Notes under the pieces: model-generated
What the model was told of the DNA's origin: nothing
The model's database searches: none
Seen by the model: the letters and a program-made list of their open reading frames with translations, nothing else
Position numbers and translations under genes: made by a program
Shown: in pieces, positions 1 to 8,488 of the stretch
Layout: every line of letters starts with the position of its first letter
Position numbering within the stretch: position 1 is the first letter of the stretch
Source: Candidatus Heimdallarchaeota archaeon LC_2
GTDB taxonomy: Archaea; Asgardarchaeota; Heimdallarchaeia; Heimdallarchaeales; Kariarchaeaceae
Assembly (NCBI GenBank): GCA_001940725.1
Contig: MDVR01000056.1
Location: 1-32,306 of the forward strand
DNA: 32,306 nt
Direction: 5' to 3'

Positions 1-143
1 GTATTATTATCCCTATTTTTTATTCTTGGAGCTTCTTCCCCTAAATGGAGATTTATCCTTATTATTTGATGGTTTTCATGCTCAAGGTGATATTGAATTT
101 TGTCTACAAAATTATCATTAAAACCAATGATTATCACTTTCAT
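1..143 (-). CDS. Partial hypothetical protein (N-terminus only)
   Basis: The reverse strand reads 47 codons from an ATG at 143 to the window edge without a stop. A clear Shine-Dalgarno match (AGGAGAG, complement of 149-155) sits 5 nt before the ATG, so the start is well supported. The N-terminus MKVIIIGFNDNF looks like the first beta strand and glycine turn of a Rossmann-like or receiver-like fold, followed by an amphipathic helix, but too little is visible to name a family. It lies 23 bp downstream of the alpha/beta hydrolase stop on the same strand, so the two are probably co-transcribed. Confidence 0.6.
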   Translation of the reverse strand, partial: MKVIIIGFNDNFVDKIQYHLEHENHQIIRINLHLGEEAPRIKNRDNN

Positions 144-166
144 TATTTCTCTCCTGCTTGTATTGC

Positions 167-1024
167 CTATTCGTATAACGTAAGAAATTCGATTAATTTT
201 TCCTTATAATCTTCTCTACGATCCATTCTTGTATGACGTGAATCTGGAACCAACCATGAATTGAAATCTTTCTTTCCTGCCATTTCCTTAATAATTTTAT
301 TGAAATGCAAATCAGGGCGGAACATGGCATCCAATTCTCCATGAATAAGAATCATAGGGCATTTAATATCTGAAACATCATATTCTGCATCTCTACCTAT
401 AAATTGTCTCCAAACGATTTTTCTTGATACCCAATCCAACCAAAAGAATAATTTTGAAGGTATTTTCATGAATCCCATCATCTCATAATATAAATTATCA
501 AAATTATGGGGTAATGCTTCACAAACTATGAATTTTGGAATATCCGGTTCTTTCTGCGCAACGTAAGAAGATGCGATAGCTCCCATAGAAGCTCCATGAA
601 GTACTGGATTCTTAATATTCTTCTCTTTTATGAATTGTCTTACAATAAATGAATACTGAAAGCCACTAGGAAATAATGTTCCATCACTTTTTCCATGTCC
701 CAAATTATCTAATAAATATACATTATAACCCCTTTTCCAATAGATTGAAGCTCTTTTATTCATTCTTCCACTATTTCGGGTGAATCCATGTAACAGTATT
801 ACATTCTTTTCCTTAGTATTTTGTATAGCTTCCCAATATGCAACTTTTTTTGATCCAAAATAGTTTAATTTTGCTGGGATCTCTATATTATATTTAGCGT
901 ACCGCCGGAAAGGCAAAATATTTGAATTTAGAAAAAAGAAAAAGAAAAATGAAAATATCAAATAAGCGATTAATAATGTGTATAAGATATTTGACAATAT
1001 CAAGGTAAATGGAATATATTCCAT
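167..1024 (-). CDS. Membrane-anchored alpha/beta hydrolase (serine hydrolase)
   Basis: A 285-residue alpha/beta-hydrolase-fold enzyme of the serine aminopeptidase/monoacylglycerol-lipase-like type. Residues 5-35 form a very hydrophobic N-terminal segment with a run of seven phenylalanines, a probable membrane anchor. The HG oxyanion-loop motif is at 79-80, GHGKSDG at about 109-115, the nucleophile elbow G-A-S-M-G at 144-148 (Ser146), the acid in HGELD (Asp232) and the histidine in DSRHT (His264), so the catalytic triad looks complete. The substrate cannot be told from sequence; esters, lipids or peptides are all possible. It starts at an ATG and is transcribed divergently from the short-chain dehydrogenase; the partial gene at the window edge follows it by 23 bp. 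Confidence 0.85.
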   Translation of the reverse strand: MEYIPFTLILSNILYTLLIAYLIFSFFFFFFLNSNILPFRRYAKYNIEIPAKLNYFGSKKVAYWEAIQNTKEKNVILLHGFTRNSGRMNKRASIYWKRGYNVYLLDNLGHGKSDGTLFPSGFQYSFIVRQFIKEKNIKNPVLHGASMGAIASSYVAQKEPDIPKFIVCEALPHNFDNLYYEMMGFMKIPSKLFFWLDWVSRKIVWRQFIGRDAEYDVSDIKCPMILIHGELDAMFRPDLHFNKIIKEMAGKKDFNSWLVPDSRHTRMDRREDYKEKLIEFLTLYE

Positions 1025-1097
1025 TCTTACTTAATTATTGCTTTAATCTAATTTTAGAAAACAAAATATAAACCCTAATCTGATACAAGTACTTTTC

Positions 1098-1115
1098 CCT
1101 ATTTACAAAAATAGG
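1098..1115. promoter_or_regulatory. Inverted repeat in divergent promoter region
   Basis: CCTATTT (1098-1104) is followed after four bases by its perfect complement AAATAGG (1109-1115). It lies between the divergent hydrolase and short-chain dehydrogenase genes, 43 bp before the latter's ATG. A regulator binding site shared by both promoters is plausible; a chance dyad in AT-rich DNA is also possible. Confidence 0.3.
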
Positions 1116-1158
1116 CAAAACAAAAAAACAATAATACAAAGAGTTTTGAATCTGAAAT

Positions 1159-1968
1159 ATGAGTAATAACAAGACTGTACTTATCACTGGTGCTACAGAT
1201 GGAATTGGAAAGGAGCTCGCCCTAAGTCTAATTTCAAAGGGTTTTGATTTAATTATTCATGGTAGAAATCAAAATAAAGGAGATCAGTTAATAACTGAAT
1301 TGAAAAAAATTAATTCTGGATGCATAGTAGCTTACTATAATGCCGATTTATCATCTCTCGCACGAATTAATGAAATGTGTCGTAGCATCAAAAGTGATTT
1401 TACAAATATCGATATACTGGTAAATAATGCTGGGACCATTGAAAAAACAAGACAAATTACAGAAGAAGGTTTTGAGAAATCATTTGCTGTAAATCACTTA
1501 TCCATGTTTTTGCTGACTTTGAAACTTATCCCATTATTACAAAAAGACACACCTAGTAAAATAATAAATGTGAGCACCCAAATTCACAGCTCTTCTATTG
1601 ATTTTGATAATCTTCAGGGAGAGAAGGGCTACAGTCCTACAGGGATGTATAGCTCAACAAAATTACTTAATATCATGTTCACATATAAATTAGCTAATTT
1701 ATTAACACATACTAATATTACAGTAAACTGCTTACATCCGGGGGTAATTAACACCAAATTACTTCGTATGTATTGGGGAGGTTCTGGACCTAAGAATTCT
1801 AAAACCTTGGAATTTATGGTTCTATCTCCAGAAATCGATAATGAAACTGGTAAATATTATTCCAATTCTCAAATATCGAAAACTCACACCATATCCTACG
1901 ATCTGGATCTACAGAATAAATTATGGGACATAAGTGAAAAAATGGTAAATTATGAATTTAAATTATAA
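1159..1968 (+). CDS. Short-chain dehydrogenase/reductase (retinol-dehydrogenase-like)
   Basis: A 269-residue classical SDR that should reduce or oxidise a carbonyl/alcohol group with NAD(P)H. The Rossmann cofactor motif TGATDGIG is at 10-17, the structural NNAG motif at 89-92, the catalytic serine region at 138-140 (VST) and the active-site Y-x-x-x-K at 164-168 (YSSTK). LHPG at 192-195 and the overall spacing resemble the retinol dehydrogenase/WWOX-like branch. His/Arg in HGRN at 34-37, after the second strand, suggests preference for NADP, which is an inference. The substrate is unknown. Start is an ATG without a strong SD. It is monocistronic as far as can be seen. Confidence 0.88.
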   Translation: MSNNKTVLITGATDGIGKELALSLISKGFDLIIHGRNQNKGDQLITELKKINSGCIVAYYNADLSSLARINEMCRSIKSDFTNIDILVNNAGTIEKTRQITEEGFEKSFAVNHLSMFLLTLKLIPLLQKDTPSKIINVSTQIHSSSIDFDNLQGEKGYSPTGMYSSTKLLNIMFTYKLANLLTHTNITVNCLHPGVINTKLLRMYWGGSGPKNSKTLEFMVLSPEIDNETGKYYSNSQISKTHTISYDLDLQNKLWDISEKMVNYEFKL

Positions 1969-2010
1969 TTCCAAATGCTATGCTTTTCAGCTGATACTCA
2001 TATTTACTAA

Positions 2011-2032
2011 TGGAAATATGCTGAGATTTCCA
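2011..2032. promoter_or_regulatory. Hairpin between dehydrogenase and surface-protein genes
   Basis: TGGAAAT (2011-2017) pairs perfectly with ATTTCCA (2026-2032) across an 8-base loop. It is 43 bp past the dehydrogenase stop and about 45 bp before the TATA box of the surface protein. It could act in transcript ending of the first gene or as an operator for the second; no T-tract follows it directly. Confidence 0.3.
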
Positions 2033-2074
2033 CTAGGGTCATTTCAAAATTAGAGGATATTGAATTAACAATGC

Positions 2075-2083
2075 TTTTTATAT
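2075..2083 (+). promoter_or_regulatory. Archaeal TATA box of surface-protein gene
   Basis: TTTTTATAT is centred about 29 nt before the ATG at 2108. With the usual archaeal TATA-to-start distance of about 25-28 nt, transcription would begin within a few bases of the start codon, giving a leaderless mRNA. No Shine-Dalgarno is visible before this ATG, which agrees. Confidence 0.5.
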
Positions 2084-2107
2084 GAAATCTTCAAAATTTC
2101 TAGTAGT

Positions 2108-4438
2108 ATGTCCCGAATACGTGGATTCAATCTAGTTTTGCTATTCATTTGTTTACTAGTTGGAGTTGTTGGTACTCCAAATATGTTAACAAATGGAGAA
2201 ATTTCAAGTCAACAAACTGATTTGAAATCAGGTACAATCAATGGTATTGATTATACTCAAGGTAAACATGAATTCTTCGCGTCTGGTAATTTTTCTCAAT
2301 CAATAAATGCCACTTCGACCGAAACTTCTAATGTTACTTCAACAGTAACTCAATTATTACCTTTGATATCCAGTTACAATCCTTACGATGCTCTATTCAA
2401 AGTAGATATCAATGAATATGATGCAATTGCTGATGCCAATTATACTTATACTAGATATTATAATAATGCAAGTTATCTTGCAGAAATTGACTTCATCACA
2501 AGCAACGACACAGCCTGTATACCCTCAACATGTATGGCTTCTAGGTTTAATGATGCTGATGAAAATGATGGTTTAGCACAGATGCAAGGTGTTTGGGAAG
2601 AAGATGTTAGAACAGATGAAACTGTGATTATAGATCAAGATGATAATTTCCTTGGAAAGTTCCCAAGTGGCGTCTCAATGTTAGCTTACAATCACAAATA
2701 CAATTCAACAACAACAGTTCGAAGAACTATGCATATCTCAGTTGCTGCTTATTATGTAAATGTTGTATATGATATGAAAGAAGTTGTTATGAAATCTACT
2801 AGCTTTTCATCTGCATATATGGCATATTTTGGAGAATATTCAAATGCCTATAATGTATCTGCAACAGTTCATCAAGTAAATATCACAGATGGGAAGAACT
2901 TAGCAGTCGGTGTAACAATGTTTGATAATATTAATGCAAACTATACTGAGACGGTTGCTTCTTTCTTTGGATATTGGTTTATGGCAATTGAAGTTACAGA
3001 ATTACGATTTACTAATCCTACAGATTATGTTTATGCAAATGATTCAGTTCCCTGGGAAATGTATCCAAAGCATCTTTTACCAAAAACTTATCAAGCAAAT
3101 GGGTCCCACGTAAATATAGGATTTAAATCTGTCCAAACTAAAATGTTGAGTACTTTTCAAAGTATTACTGCAGCTTTTGCATCCGTCTCTGCTGACGTAA
3201 CAGAGAGTTCTGCTGAAATTGAAGCAAATCTTGCAGTTTGGGGATTACAATTCTTACCCACTTTAGCTGCTTATAGAGATGGTAATAACAATGATAAATT
3301 GGATTTAACAGTAGAGAATGAAGGGCTAAAAATAGATTCTTCAGATAGGTTAGAATATTTGGGACTTGCAGAGGCTTATGAATCGGTTGTTGTGAATGCG
3401 TTTTATGATTCACATGTTTACGATGAAAAAGCTCAATTAGTCGGTCTAGGTGTCAACATAACCAATATTGGCGTGAACGAAACATCATTGAATTTTGATG
3501 TCGAACATACTGGTTACGGCGCTATAAACACACCTGTCCAAACTGCTTTCACATGGAACGAACCAACAACAGATACAAATGGAAATACTGTATTTGATTT
3601 TGGAATTGATTACACGAATTTCCCAGTTACCTGGATAAATATGACAAATCCCGATGATTCATTTGTTGAGTTACAAGATATCGGTTATCATTATATTATA
3701 ACCGTTAATCCAGAGACAGGTAAGGCCAAAATAAGTCCTACTTGGTTGTATGGTGGAATGGAAACCCCTTCAAATAAAGATGCAATGGAAGGTCTTTCTT
3801 TGGCATGGATCGCTAAATCAGAATTCTTTGCTGTTCGAGCAATCTATACAGCTACTTTAACTGATGAACCAATTAATACCAGTTCTACTAAAGAATTTGG
3901 TAAGATACGAGTTGGTTTTGGAGATGGAGAAGCTACTGAAATTGATGTAACGGGAGCTAAGCAATTCTATACTTTAAACAGTGATACAGTTAGTACCACT
4001 CACACGGCAAAGTTTGATGCAATTACCCTCATACAAGTCAGTGGATCATTTGGAGCAGAAAAAACAAGTCCATTCCAATCTGAATCCAGTAGAACTGGTG
4101 GAACCGCAACTGTTGGAGGATTGGTTGAAACATTGAACCTAGATTTCTTTTATAGTGCTGCTCTAATTATCGTAAGTTACCCAGAATGGAATGGTGAAGA
4201 TATTATTCACGATCCTGATTATAATGTCGCTTATCAACCTAAGCCTCCGGTAGCAAACACACCAACCCCTGCGGAAACAACAACCGATTCTGTAGATACA
4301 CCAACCTTATCAGATGATCCAACTACATCTCCCACAAAGACTGAGGAAACATCGGCTGCAGCTGGTATCCCAGGATTTGGTTTCTTTATGATATTCTCAA
4401 CTTTGGTTATTCTAAAACGCAGAAACTCTAAAAAATAA
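2108..4438 (+). CDS. Secreted surface protein with C-terminal PGF-type sorting/anchor signal
   Basis: A 776-residue exported protein. Residues 5-22 are a hydrophobic signal peptide after MSRIR. The body is rich in Asn, Thr and Ser, with many N-x-S/T sequons and beta-strand-like patterns; only two cysteines were noted in its first half (137 and 142), close enough for a small disulfide loop. An acidic calcium-loop-like stretch (DGNNNDKLDL) is at 391-400. Residues from about 703 to 747 are a Pro/Thr/Ser-rich linker, followed by GIPGFGFF, a short hydrophobic helix and the basic tail KRRNSKK. This tripartite end matches archaeal PGF-CTERM-like signals, including those of Heimdallarchaeal surface proteins. 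An S-layer or S-layer-associated role is inferred; no enzymatic domain is recognised. Confidence 0.75.
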   Translation: MSRIRGFNLVLLFICLLVGVVGTPNMLTNGEISSQQTDLKSGTINGIDYTQGKHEFFASGNFSQSINATSTETSNVTSTVTQLLPLISSYNPYDALFKVDINEYDAIADANYTYTRYYNNASYLAEIDFITSNDTACIPSTCMASRFNDADENDGLAQMQGVWEEDVRTDETVIIDQDDNFLGKFPSGVSMLAYNHKYNSTTTVRRTMHISVAAYYVNVVYDMKEVVMKSTSFSSAYMAYFGEYSNAYNVSATVHQVNITDGKNLAVGVTMFDNINANYTETVASFFGYWFMAIEVTELRFTNPTDYVYANDSVPWEMYPKHLLPKTYQANGSHVNIGFKSVQTKMLSTFQSITAAFASVSADVTESSAEIEANLAVWGLQFLPTLAAYRDGNNNDKLDLTVENEGLKIDSSDRLEYLGLAEAYESVVVNAFYDSHVYDEKAQLVGLGVNITNIGVNETSLNFDVEHTGYGAINTPVQTAFTWNEPTTDTNGNTVFDFGIDYTNFPVTWINMTNPDDSFVELQDIGYHYIITVNPETGKAKISPTWLYGGMETPSNKDAMEGLSLAWIAKSEFFAVRAIYTATLTDEPINTSSTKEFGKIRVGFGDGEATEIDVTGAKQFYTLNSDTVSTTHTAKFDAITLIQVSGSFGAEKTSPFQSESSRTGGTATVGGLVETLNLDFFYSAALIIVSYPEWNGEDIIHDPDYNVAYQPKPPVANTPTPAETTTDSVDTPTLSDDPTTSPTKTEETSAAAGIPGFGFFMIFSTLVILKRRNSKK

Positions 4439-4553
4439 AAATTTCAACTATTTGATTGATTATATTATAATAAAATAAAAATCAATAAATTTAATATTTC
4501 AAATACCTATTAATTGATAATTTCGCATTCTACAATGTATAAAACCAATTAAA

Positions 4554-5309
4554 TTATGATTTCACTTCAGGTTCTTCATTTTGTTCACAATTGAAAACAT
4601 TACATATAAATTCCTTAATCTTTTCATCTACAGCTATAGTCATACCTGTTCTTGCTGATTCATTTATAATTTGTCGAAATTCAACAATAAATTTACTAGC
4701 AAATGCCTTTAGCAAATCGAACAATAGTTCATTCTCCTCTTGAGCAAAGAGAATAAATTGCAAGTTATTGTCTGAATGTATCATTAATACTCCTCCCTCG
4801 AATCGTATTGTTTGTATTGCTTTTTCAAGAATTTCTTCCATCAGTTGGCTAACAGCAGTGATTGCACCTGTAAATAATATTTCATTAAGTTTTAATTGAG
4901 TACTATCTGGTAATTCTGCGAATTCGTAACTTAATAGAGGGGTTCCACCAGCCTTAACTGTCATCAATTTATATATTACAACGTTTTCAGCTGGTTTTAT
5001 TTTATCAGCAAGTTCTTCTCTAGGTTTAATCTTGATAATATCTTTTTTTGCCTCTGGAGTTTCAATTCCTGGTGGTGATGGTAGTCCTTCACTCTCTAGA
5101 ATTATTTCGAGCTGAATGTCCTTTGCATAATTTACCAATTCTTTTGCAATTAACTCATAACTTAGCCTGTCTGATTTTTGGGTAGTTTTTGATAACTTTA
5201 ATGCTAAGCTTGCAGCGTCAAGAAATTTATGTTTGGCTTTTCTCAACTTGAAATCAGATTCAAACTCTTTAGCAGTTTTAACAATCTGAACGATTTCATC
5301 TGATTTCAC
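4554..5309 (-). CDS. MIT-like helical domain plus longin-like domain protein
   Basis: A 251-residue soluble protein with no signal peptide or membrane helix. Residues 3-75 are predicted as three amphipathic helices, with the A-x-x-K-F-x-x-A-A-x-x-A-L pattern of MIT/TPR-like bundles (FKLRKAKHKFLDAASLALKL near 20-39). A Pro-rich linker (75-100) leads to a second domain (108-240): strand VIYKLMTVKAGGTPLLSYEF, a long helix (LFTGAITAVSQLMEEIL), strands around IRFEGGVLMIHSD and LQFILFAQEENE, then a helix (LFDLLKAFASKFIVEFR). That order resembles longin/roadblock-type folds common in Asgard archaea. MIT domains bind ESCRT-III tails and longin domains sit in trafficking factors, so a membrane-remodelling role is possible; both assignments are by eye. 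The start is GTG at 5309, placed by an upstream TATA box. Confidence 0.6.
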   Translation of the reverse strand: MKSDEIVQIVKTAKEFESDFKLRKAKHKFLDAASLALKLSKTTQKSDRLSYELIAKELVNYAKDIQLEIILESEGLPSPPGIETPEAKKDIIKIKPREELADKIKPAENVVIYKLMTVKAGGTPLLSYEFAELPDSTQLKLNEILFTGAITAVSQLMEEILEKAIQTIRFEGGVLMIHSDNNLQFILFAQEENELLFDLLKAFASKFIVEFRQIINESARTGMTIAVDEKIKEFICNVFNCEQNEEPEVKS

Positions 5310-5331
5310 AATTATATCCCAATGATTATTT

Positions 5332-5346
5332 AATTATTAAATATAT
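5332..5346 (-). promoter_or_regulatory. TATA box of the MIT/longin-like gene
   Basis: On the reverse strand GATATATTTAATAAT lies about 29 nt before the GTG start at 5309. The distance fits a leaderless transcript and supports GTG as the true start, since no SD is present. Confidence 0.4.
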
Positions 5347-5498
5347 CAAGTTGACTTTTTATGGACTAATGAATCAGAACTTTATCAAATTCTTTTATCT
5401 TAATGGATCAAGATTTTACTCAATCTGAAAAAAATCAATTACTAAAATTTAGTTTTCAAACCATTTTTTTTAAAAAAACATAAACTAAGTCCAATATA

Positions 5499-5714
5499 AT
5501 GAGTGCCATGTATACAAGATTAGGTACACAAGGTGAAGTACACCTATCCAACGATGGGAAGGCGACACTATGTGGAATAGTGAAAACCCATCCTAATTGG
5601 ATTGATAATATCGAATTGACTGATAAAGATCCATTAATGTGTGTGGATTGTTTAAATGCAAATAAACCCAAAGAAGAGAAGAAAGACGAAATACCAAAGG
5701 CAACTAAGAAATAA
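5499..5714 (+). CDS. Small Cys/His protein, putative zinc binder
   Basis: A 71-residue protein with His15, Cys25 (TLCG), Cys48 and Cys51 (MCVDC), an arrangement that could hold one zinc ion; this H-x9-C ... C-x-x-C pattern is seen in various short bacterial and phage proteins of unknown role. The last 17 residues are very Lys/Glu-rich and probably disordered. A T/A-rich TATA-like stretch at 5464-5478 is at a suitable distance for leaderless expression from the ATG at 5499. A 71-codon antisense frame overlaps it (5456-5671), but the plus frame keeps the metal-ligand pattern and the promoter. It converges with the S9 peptidase gene 25 bp away. No function can be assigned. Confidence 0.6.
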   Translation: MSAMYTRLGTQGEVHLSNDGKATLCGIVKTHPNWIDNIELTDKDPLMCVDCLNANKPKEEKKDEIPKATKK

Positions 5715-5739
5715 ACGAAGTAATTTTAACAATTTTTAC

Positions 5740-7374
5740 TCATTTAGGTTTAGAATATAATACGTAATTTTTCAAAAATTTATCAATTCGATTATACATA
5801 TCTTTCAAAGTAGCTCTCTTCTTGAATCCATGTCCTTCGCCTTGATATACTTTATACTCTACTGGACCTTTGACCTTATCTCTGATCAATTCACTTTGAT
5901 TTTTAAGTACAACTGGATCATCCTCTCCTTGTAAAATTATTAATGGATCAACTATGTTTTCAGCGTGAAAAATTGGTGAAAGTTCAAAGTATTTGGCAGA
6001 ATCTTCAGGAAGAATGCCTACTAGGCTATCAGAATAATGTGCCTCAAGGTAATGTGTTTCTTCAGCTAGCAGAAAATTGTCAGACACACCAAATAAATCT
6101 ACACCTGCTGTGAAAATACCTGGCTTTTTTGCGAGAGCCATTAAAACTGTAAATCCACCTGCAGAACCTCCTAATATAATTACCTTATTTTTATCTGCAA
6201 TGCCCTCTTTTTCAAGATAATTCAGAGCATCAACACTATCATTAACGTCATAAATTCCCCAATTACCATTAAGGATTTCTCTGTATTCCCTTCCATAACC
6301 AATTGATCCACGATGATTTACTTGGAAAAATGCATAGCCTCTTGATGCATAATATTGTGCACCAAGTGAGAATGTATTTGTTTTCATCCCGGTGGGTCCT
6401 CCATGAACTTCAATAATTAAAGGGGCATTTTTTGTTTCTCCATTATTATCTTTTTGAACATAAAGTAAACCATGGGCCTCTTGACCATCTGATGTAGGGA
6501 AGGATATCTTCTTTGGAGGAGTGAATTTTTCTAAAATATCATTTGATAATCTAACACCAGAATTTGCAATAATTTTTACTGAATCATTAAAATTTCCCCC
6601 TTCCAGAAGTTTATTCAAATCTATTAACCATATTTGTCCTCTAGTTTTGTAATCTGAGAAGAAACAAACAACGTGTTTCTTAGATGAACTTAAAGTGGTG
6701 TAACCTCCTTCAGCTAATAAAAGTTGATTCACTACTTTGGAATTGATATCAACAATATTAAGGGAGAAAAATCCATCTCTATTCCTAGTAAATACAACTC
6801 GATCATTTCCAATCCAAGTATGGCTGGAACCACCTGTCACCCAAGTAGAATAAGCATGCTCACACTTTTCATCGACTAGTGGTTGAGGATCACTTCCGTC
6901 AGAATTCGCAATCCATAGATTCAACCAACCAGTTTGCTCAGAGAAAAATGTCATTTTTCTGCCATCAGGAGAAAATTTAGGTTGTGAAGTAGCTATGCTT
7001 TCGGATCCAGCTACAACCTTACGAGTTATTTGTTCATAATTCTTATTAGTTGGGATTAATAATTCTATTTTAGATCCGTTCCAAGACATATTCGGATAAG
7101 ACCAGGTGTGAACAAGAATTGAACCATTCATAGGGTGAAAACTAGCATCATATAGAAAATTCTCGGTAATTGGTATTCGGGTACTCCAACTCTTTTCTAT
7201 ATCATCATTCAATTGAAGGAGACCTAAGGACATGTGGTCCTCATGCTCAACTGAAAACATGAGGTACTTTTCATTAGTAGATGGTGAGAATTGTTTGCCT
7301 TGATTATGAAGTTTAGTGCTAATGCCACCTTGGATAGATACTTTGTAAAATTGACCTTTTGATGTATAATACAA
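5740..7374 (-). CDS. S9 prolyl-oligopeptidase-family peptidase, C-terminal part of a disrupted gene
   Basis: This frame encodes 544 residues from an internal TTG and holds the end of the beta-propeller and the whole peptidase domain of an acylaminoacyl-peptidase/dipeptidyl-aminopeptidase-like enzyme. Propeller repeats show TolB-like SPDGRKMTFFSEQ and W-x-W strands. The alpha/beta-hydrolase domain begins near 290, with HGGPTG (324-329) as oxyanion loop, the nucleophile in GGSAGG (Ser404), the acid in GEDDP (Asp486) and the histidine in GEGHGF (His515). The TTG start is artificial: the same residues continue upstream from the second copy. Removing one 667-bp unit (7441-8107 or the equivalent) joins this to the frame beginning at 8299 and yields one 630-residue protein, the normal S9 size. 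Confidence 0.8.
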   Translation of the reverse strand: MYYTSKGQFYKVSIQGGISTKLHNQGKQFSPSTNEKYLMFSVEHEDHMSLGLLQLNDDIEKSWSTRIPITENFLYDASFHPMNGSILVHTWSYPNMSWNGSKIELLIPTNKNYEQITRKVVAGSESIATSQPKFSPDGRKMTFFSEQTGWLNLWIANSDGSDPQPLVDEKCEHAYSTWVTGGSSHTWIGNDRVVFTRNRDGFFSLNIVDINSKVVNQLLLAEGGYTTLSSSKKHVVCFFSDYKTRGQIWLIDLNKLLEGGNFNDSVKIIANSGVRLSNDILEKFTPPKKISFPTSDGQEAHGLLYVQKDNNGETKNAPLIIEVHGGPTGMKTNTFSLGAQYYASRGYAFFQVNHRGSIGYGREYREILNGNWGIYDVNDSVDALNYLEKEGIADKNKVIILGGSAGGFTVLMALAKKPGIFTAGVDLFGVSDNFLLAEETHYLEAHYSDSLVGILPEDSAKYFELSPIFHAENIVDPLIILQGEDDPVVLKNQSELIRDKVKGPVEYKVYQGEGHGFKKRATLKDMYNRIDKFLKNYVLYSKPK

Positions 7375-7440
7375 GTAAAATGAATCTTTTCCCCAACTGA
7401 ATGTTTTTCCACCATATGCTGTCCCGGTTGATAATGAATT
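6823..7440. repeat. Tandem duplication copy 1 in the peptidase gene
   Basis: This 618-bp stretch recurs at 7490-8107 at a fixed offset of 667 bp. By eye the only difference is position 6829 (a) against 7496 (g); from 6830 onward the 611 bp look identical. The unit is not a multiple of three, so it breaks the reading frame. Confidence 0.95.
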
Positions 7441-7495
7441 ATTAATCCCAACTAATAAGAATTATGAACAAATAACTCGTAAGGTTGTAGCTGGA
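7436..7495. repeat. Inverted 60-bp fragment at the duplication junction
   Basis: Positions 7436-7495 are the exact reverse complement of 7006-7065, and so also of the matching part of copy 2. GAATT (7436-7440) and GCTGGA (7490-7495) belong both to the inverted piece and to the flanking direct copies, so each junction carries 5-6 bp of microhomology. This is the pattern left by template switching. Confidence 0.93.
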
Positions 7496-8299
7496 GCCAC
7501 CTGTCACCCAAGTAGAATAAGCATGCTCACACTTTTCATCGACTAGTGGTTGAGGATCACTTCCGTCAGAATTCGCAATCCATAGATTCAACCAACCAGT
7601 TTGCTCAGAGAAAAATGTCATTTTTCTGCCATCAGGAGAAAATTTAGGTTGTGAAGTAGCTATGCTTTCGGATCCAGCTACAACCTTACGAGTTATTTGT
7701 TCATAATTCTTATTAGTTGGGATTAATAATTCTATTTTAGATCCGTTCCAAGACATATTCGGATAAGACCAGGTGTGAACAAGAATTGAACCATTCATAG
7801 GGTGAAAACTAGCATCATATAGAAAATTCTCGGTAATTGGTATTCGGGTACTCCAACTCTTTTCTATATCATCATTCAATTGAAGGAGACCTAAGGACAT
7901 GTGGTCCTCATGCTCAACTGAAAACATGAGGTACTTTTCATTAGTAGATGGTGAGAATTGTTTGCCTTGATTATGAAGTTTAGTGCTAATGCCACCTTGG
8001 ATAGATACTTTGTAAAATTGACCTTTTGATGTATAATACAAGTAAAATGAATCTTTTCCCCAACTGAATGTTTTTCCACCATATGCTGTCCCGGTTGATA
8101 ATGAATTTTCACTGGTTAACTGAAAATGATGTGTGGTTTCAATCTCATACAGGTACAAATTTTTTCCAGATTCATTACTCATTGTATATGCTACATATTT
8201 ACCATTAGGAGAGAGTTGCGGTTCACCATAGTCATAACCGGCTGAAAATAACTCATGAGATAAACCATCCCAAAACCCCCTTTTAGACTCTGAATTCAT
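7442..8299 (-). CDS. S9 peptidase N-terminal part, truncated by the duplication junction
   Basis: This frame starts at the true ATG (8299) of the peptidase gene and encodes 285 residues: the first blades of the propeller (SPNGKYVAYTMSNESG, residues 30-45) through TWVTGGSS near 270. It then runs into the inverted junction piece, which adds a foreign tail (YNLTSYLFIILISWD) and a stop at 7442. Residues from 87 to about 270 are duplicated in the downstream frame. As written it has no catalytic domain and would be inactive alone. If the rearrangement is an artefact, this is simply the first 45% of a 630-residue peptidase gene at 5740-8299. Confidence 0.75.
   Translation of the reverse strand: MNSESKRGFWDGLSHELFSAGYDYGEPQLSPNGKYVAYTMSNESGKNLYLYEIETTHHFQLTSENSLSTGTAYGGKTFSWGKDSFYLYYTSKGQFYKVSIQGGISTKLHNQGKQFSPSTNEKYLMFSVEHEDHMSLGLLQLNDDIEKSWSTRIPITENFLYDASFHPMNGSILVHTWSYPNMSWNGSKIELLIPTNKNYEQITRKVVAGSESIATSQPKFSPDGRKMTFFSEQTGWLNLWIANSDGSDPQPLVDEKCEHAYSTWVTGGSSYNLTSYLFIILISWD
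7490..8107. repeat. Tandem duplication copy 2 in the peptidase gene
   Basis: This is the second copy of the 618-bp unit, continuous at 8108 with the unique 5' end of the peptidase gene. It is separated from copy 1 by a piece that is not new sequence but an inverted copy of the repeat interior. Confidence 0.95.
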
Positions 8300-8488
8300 G
8301 AAATGAATAAAAAACTTAAAATCTATAAAATTAATGAATCAGGAATTGGTTATTTGCTAAATTGATATTGCAGAATAAGTAATTATGAGCTTTGAAAAGA
8401 AATGTCTAATAATTTGTTTTATAAAATGAATAAATCGTAGAAATATCATAAAGCTGTAAAAATAATATGATTCACAATCAATCAGAAA

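Noticed and set aside
4455..4486. ATTGATT...AATCAAT as a bidirectional terminator between convergent genes
   Set aside because: It is a weak 7-bp dyad with an 18-base AT-only loop, which is expected by chance in this composition.
5456..5671. 71-codon reverse-strand frame opposite the small Cys/His gene
   Set aside because: It lacks recognisable motifs, and the plus frame has the metal-ligand pattern and a better promoter.
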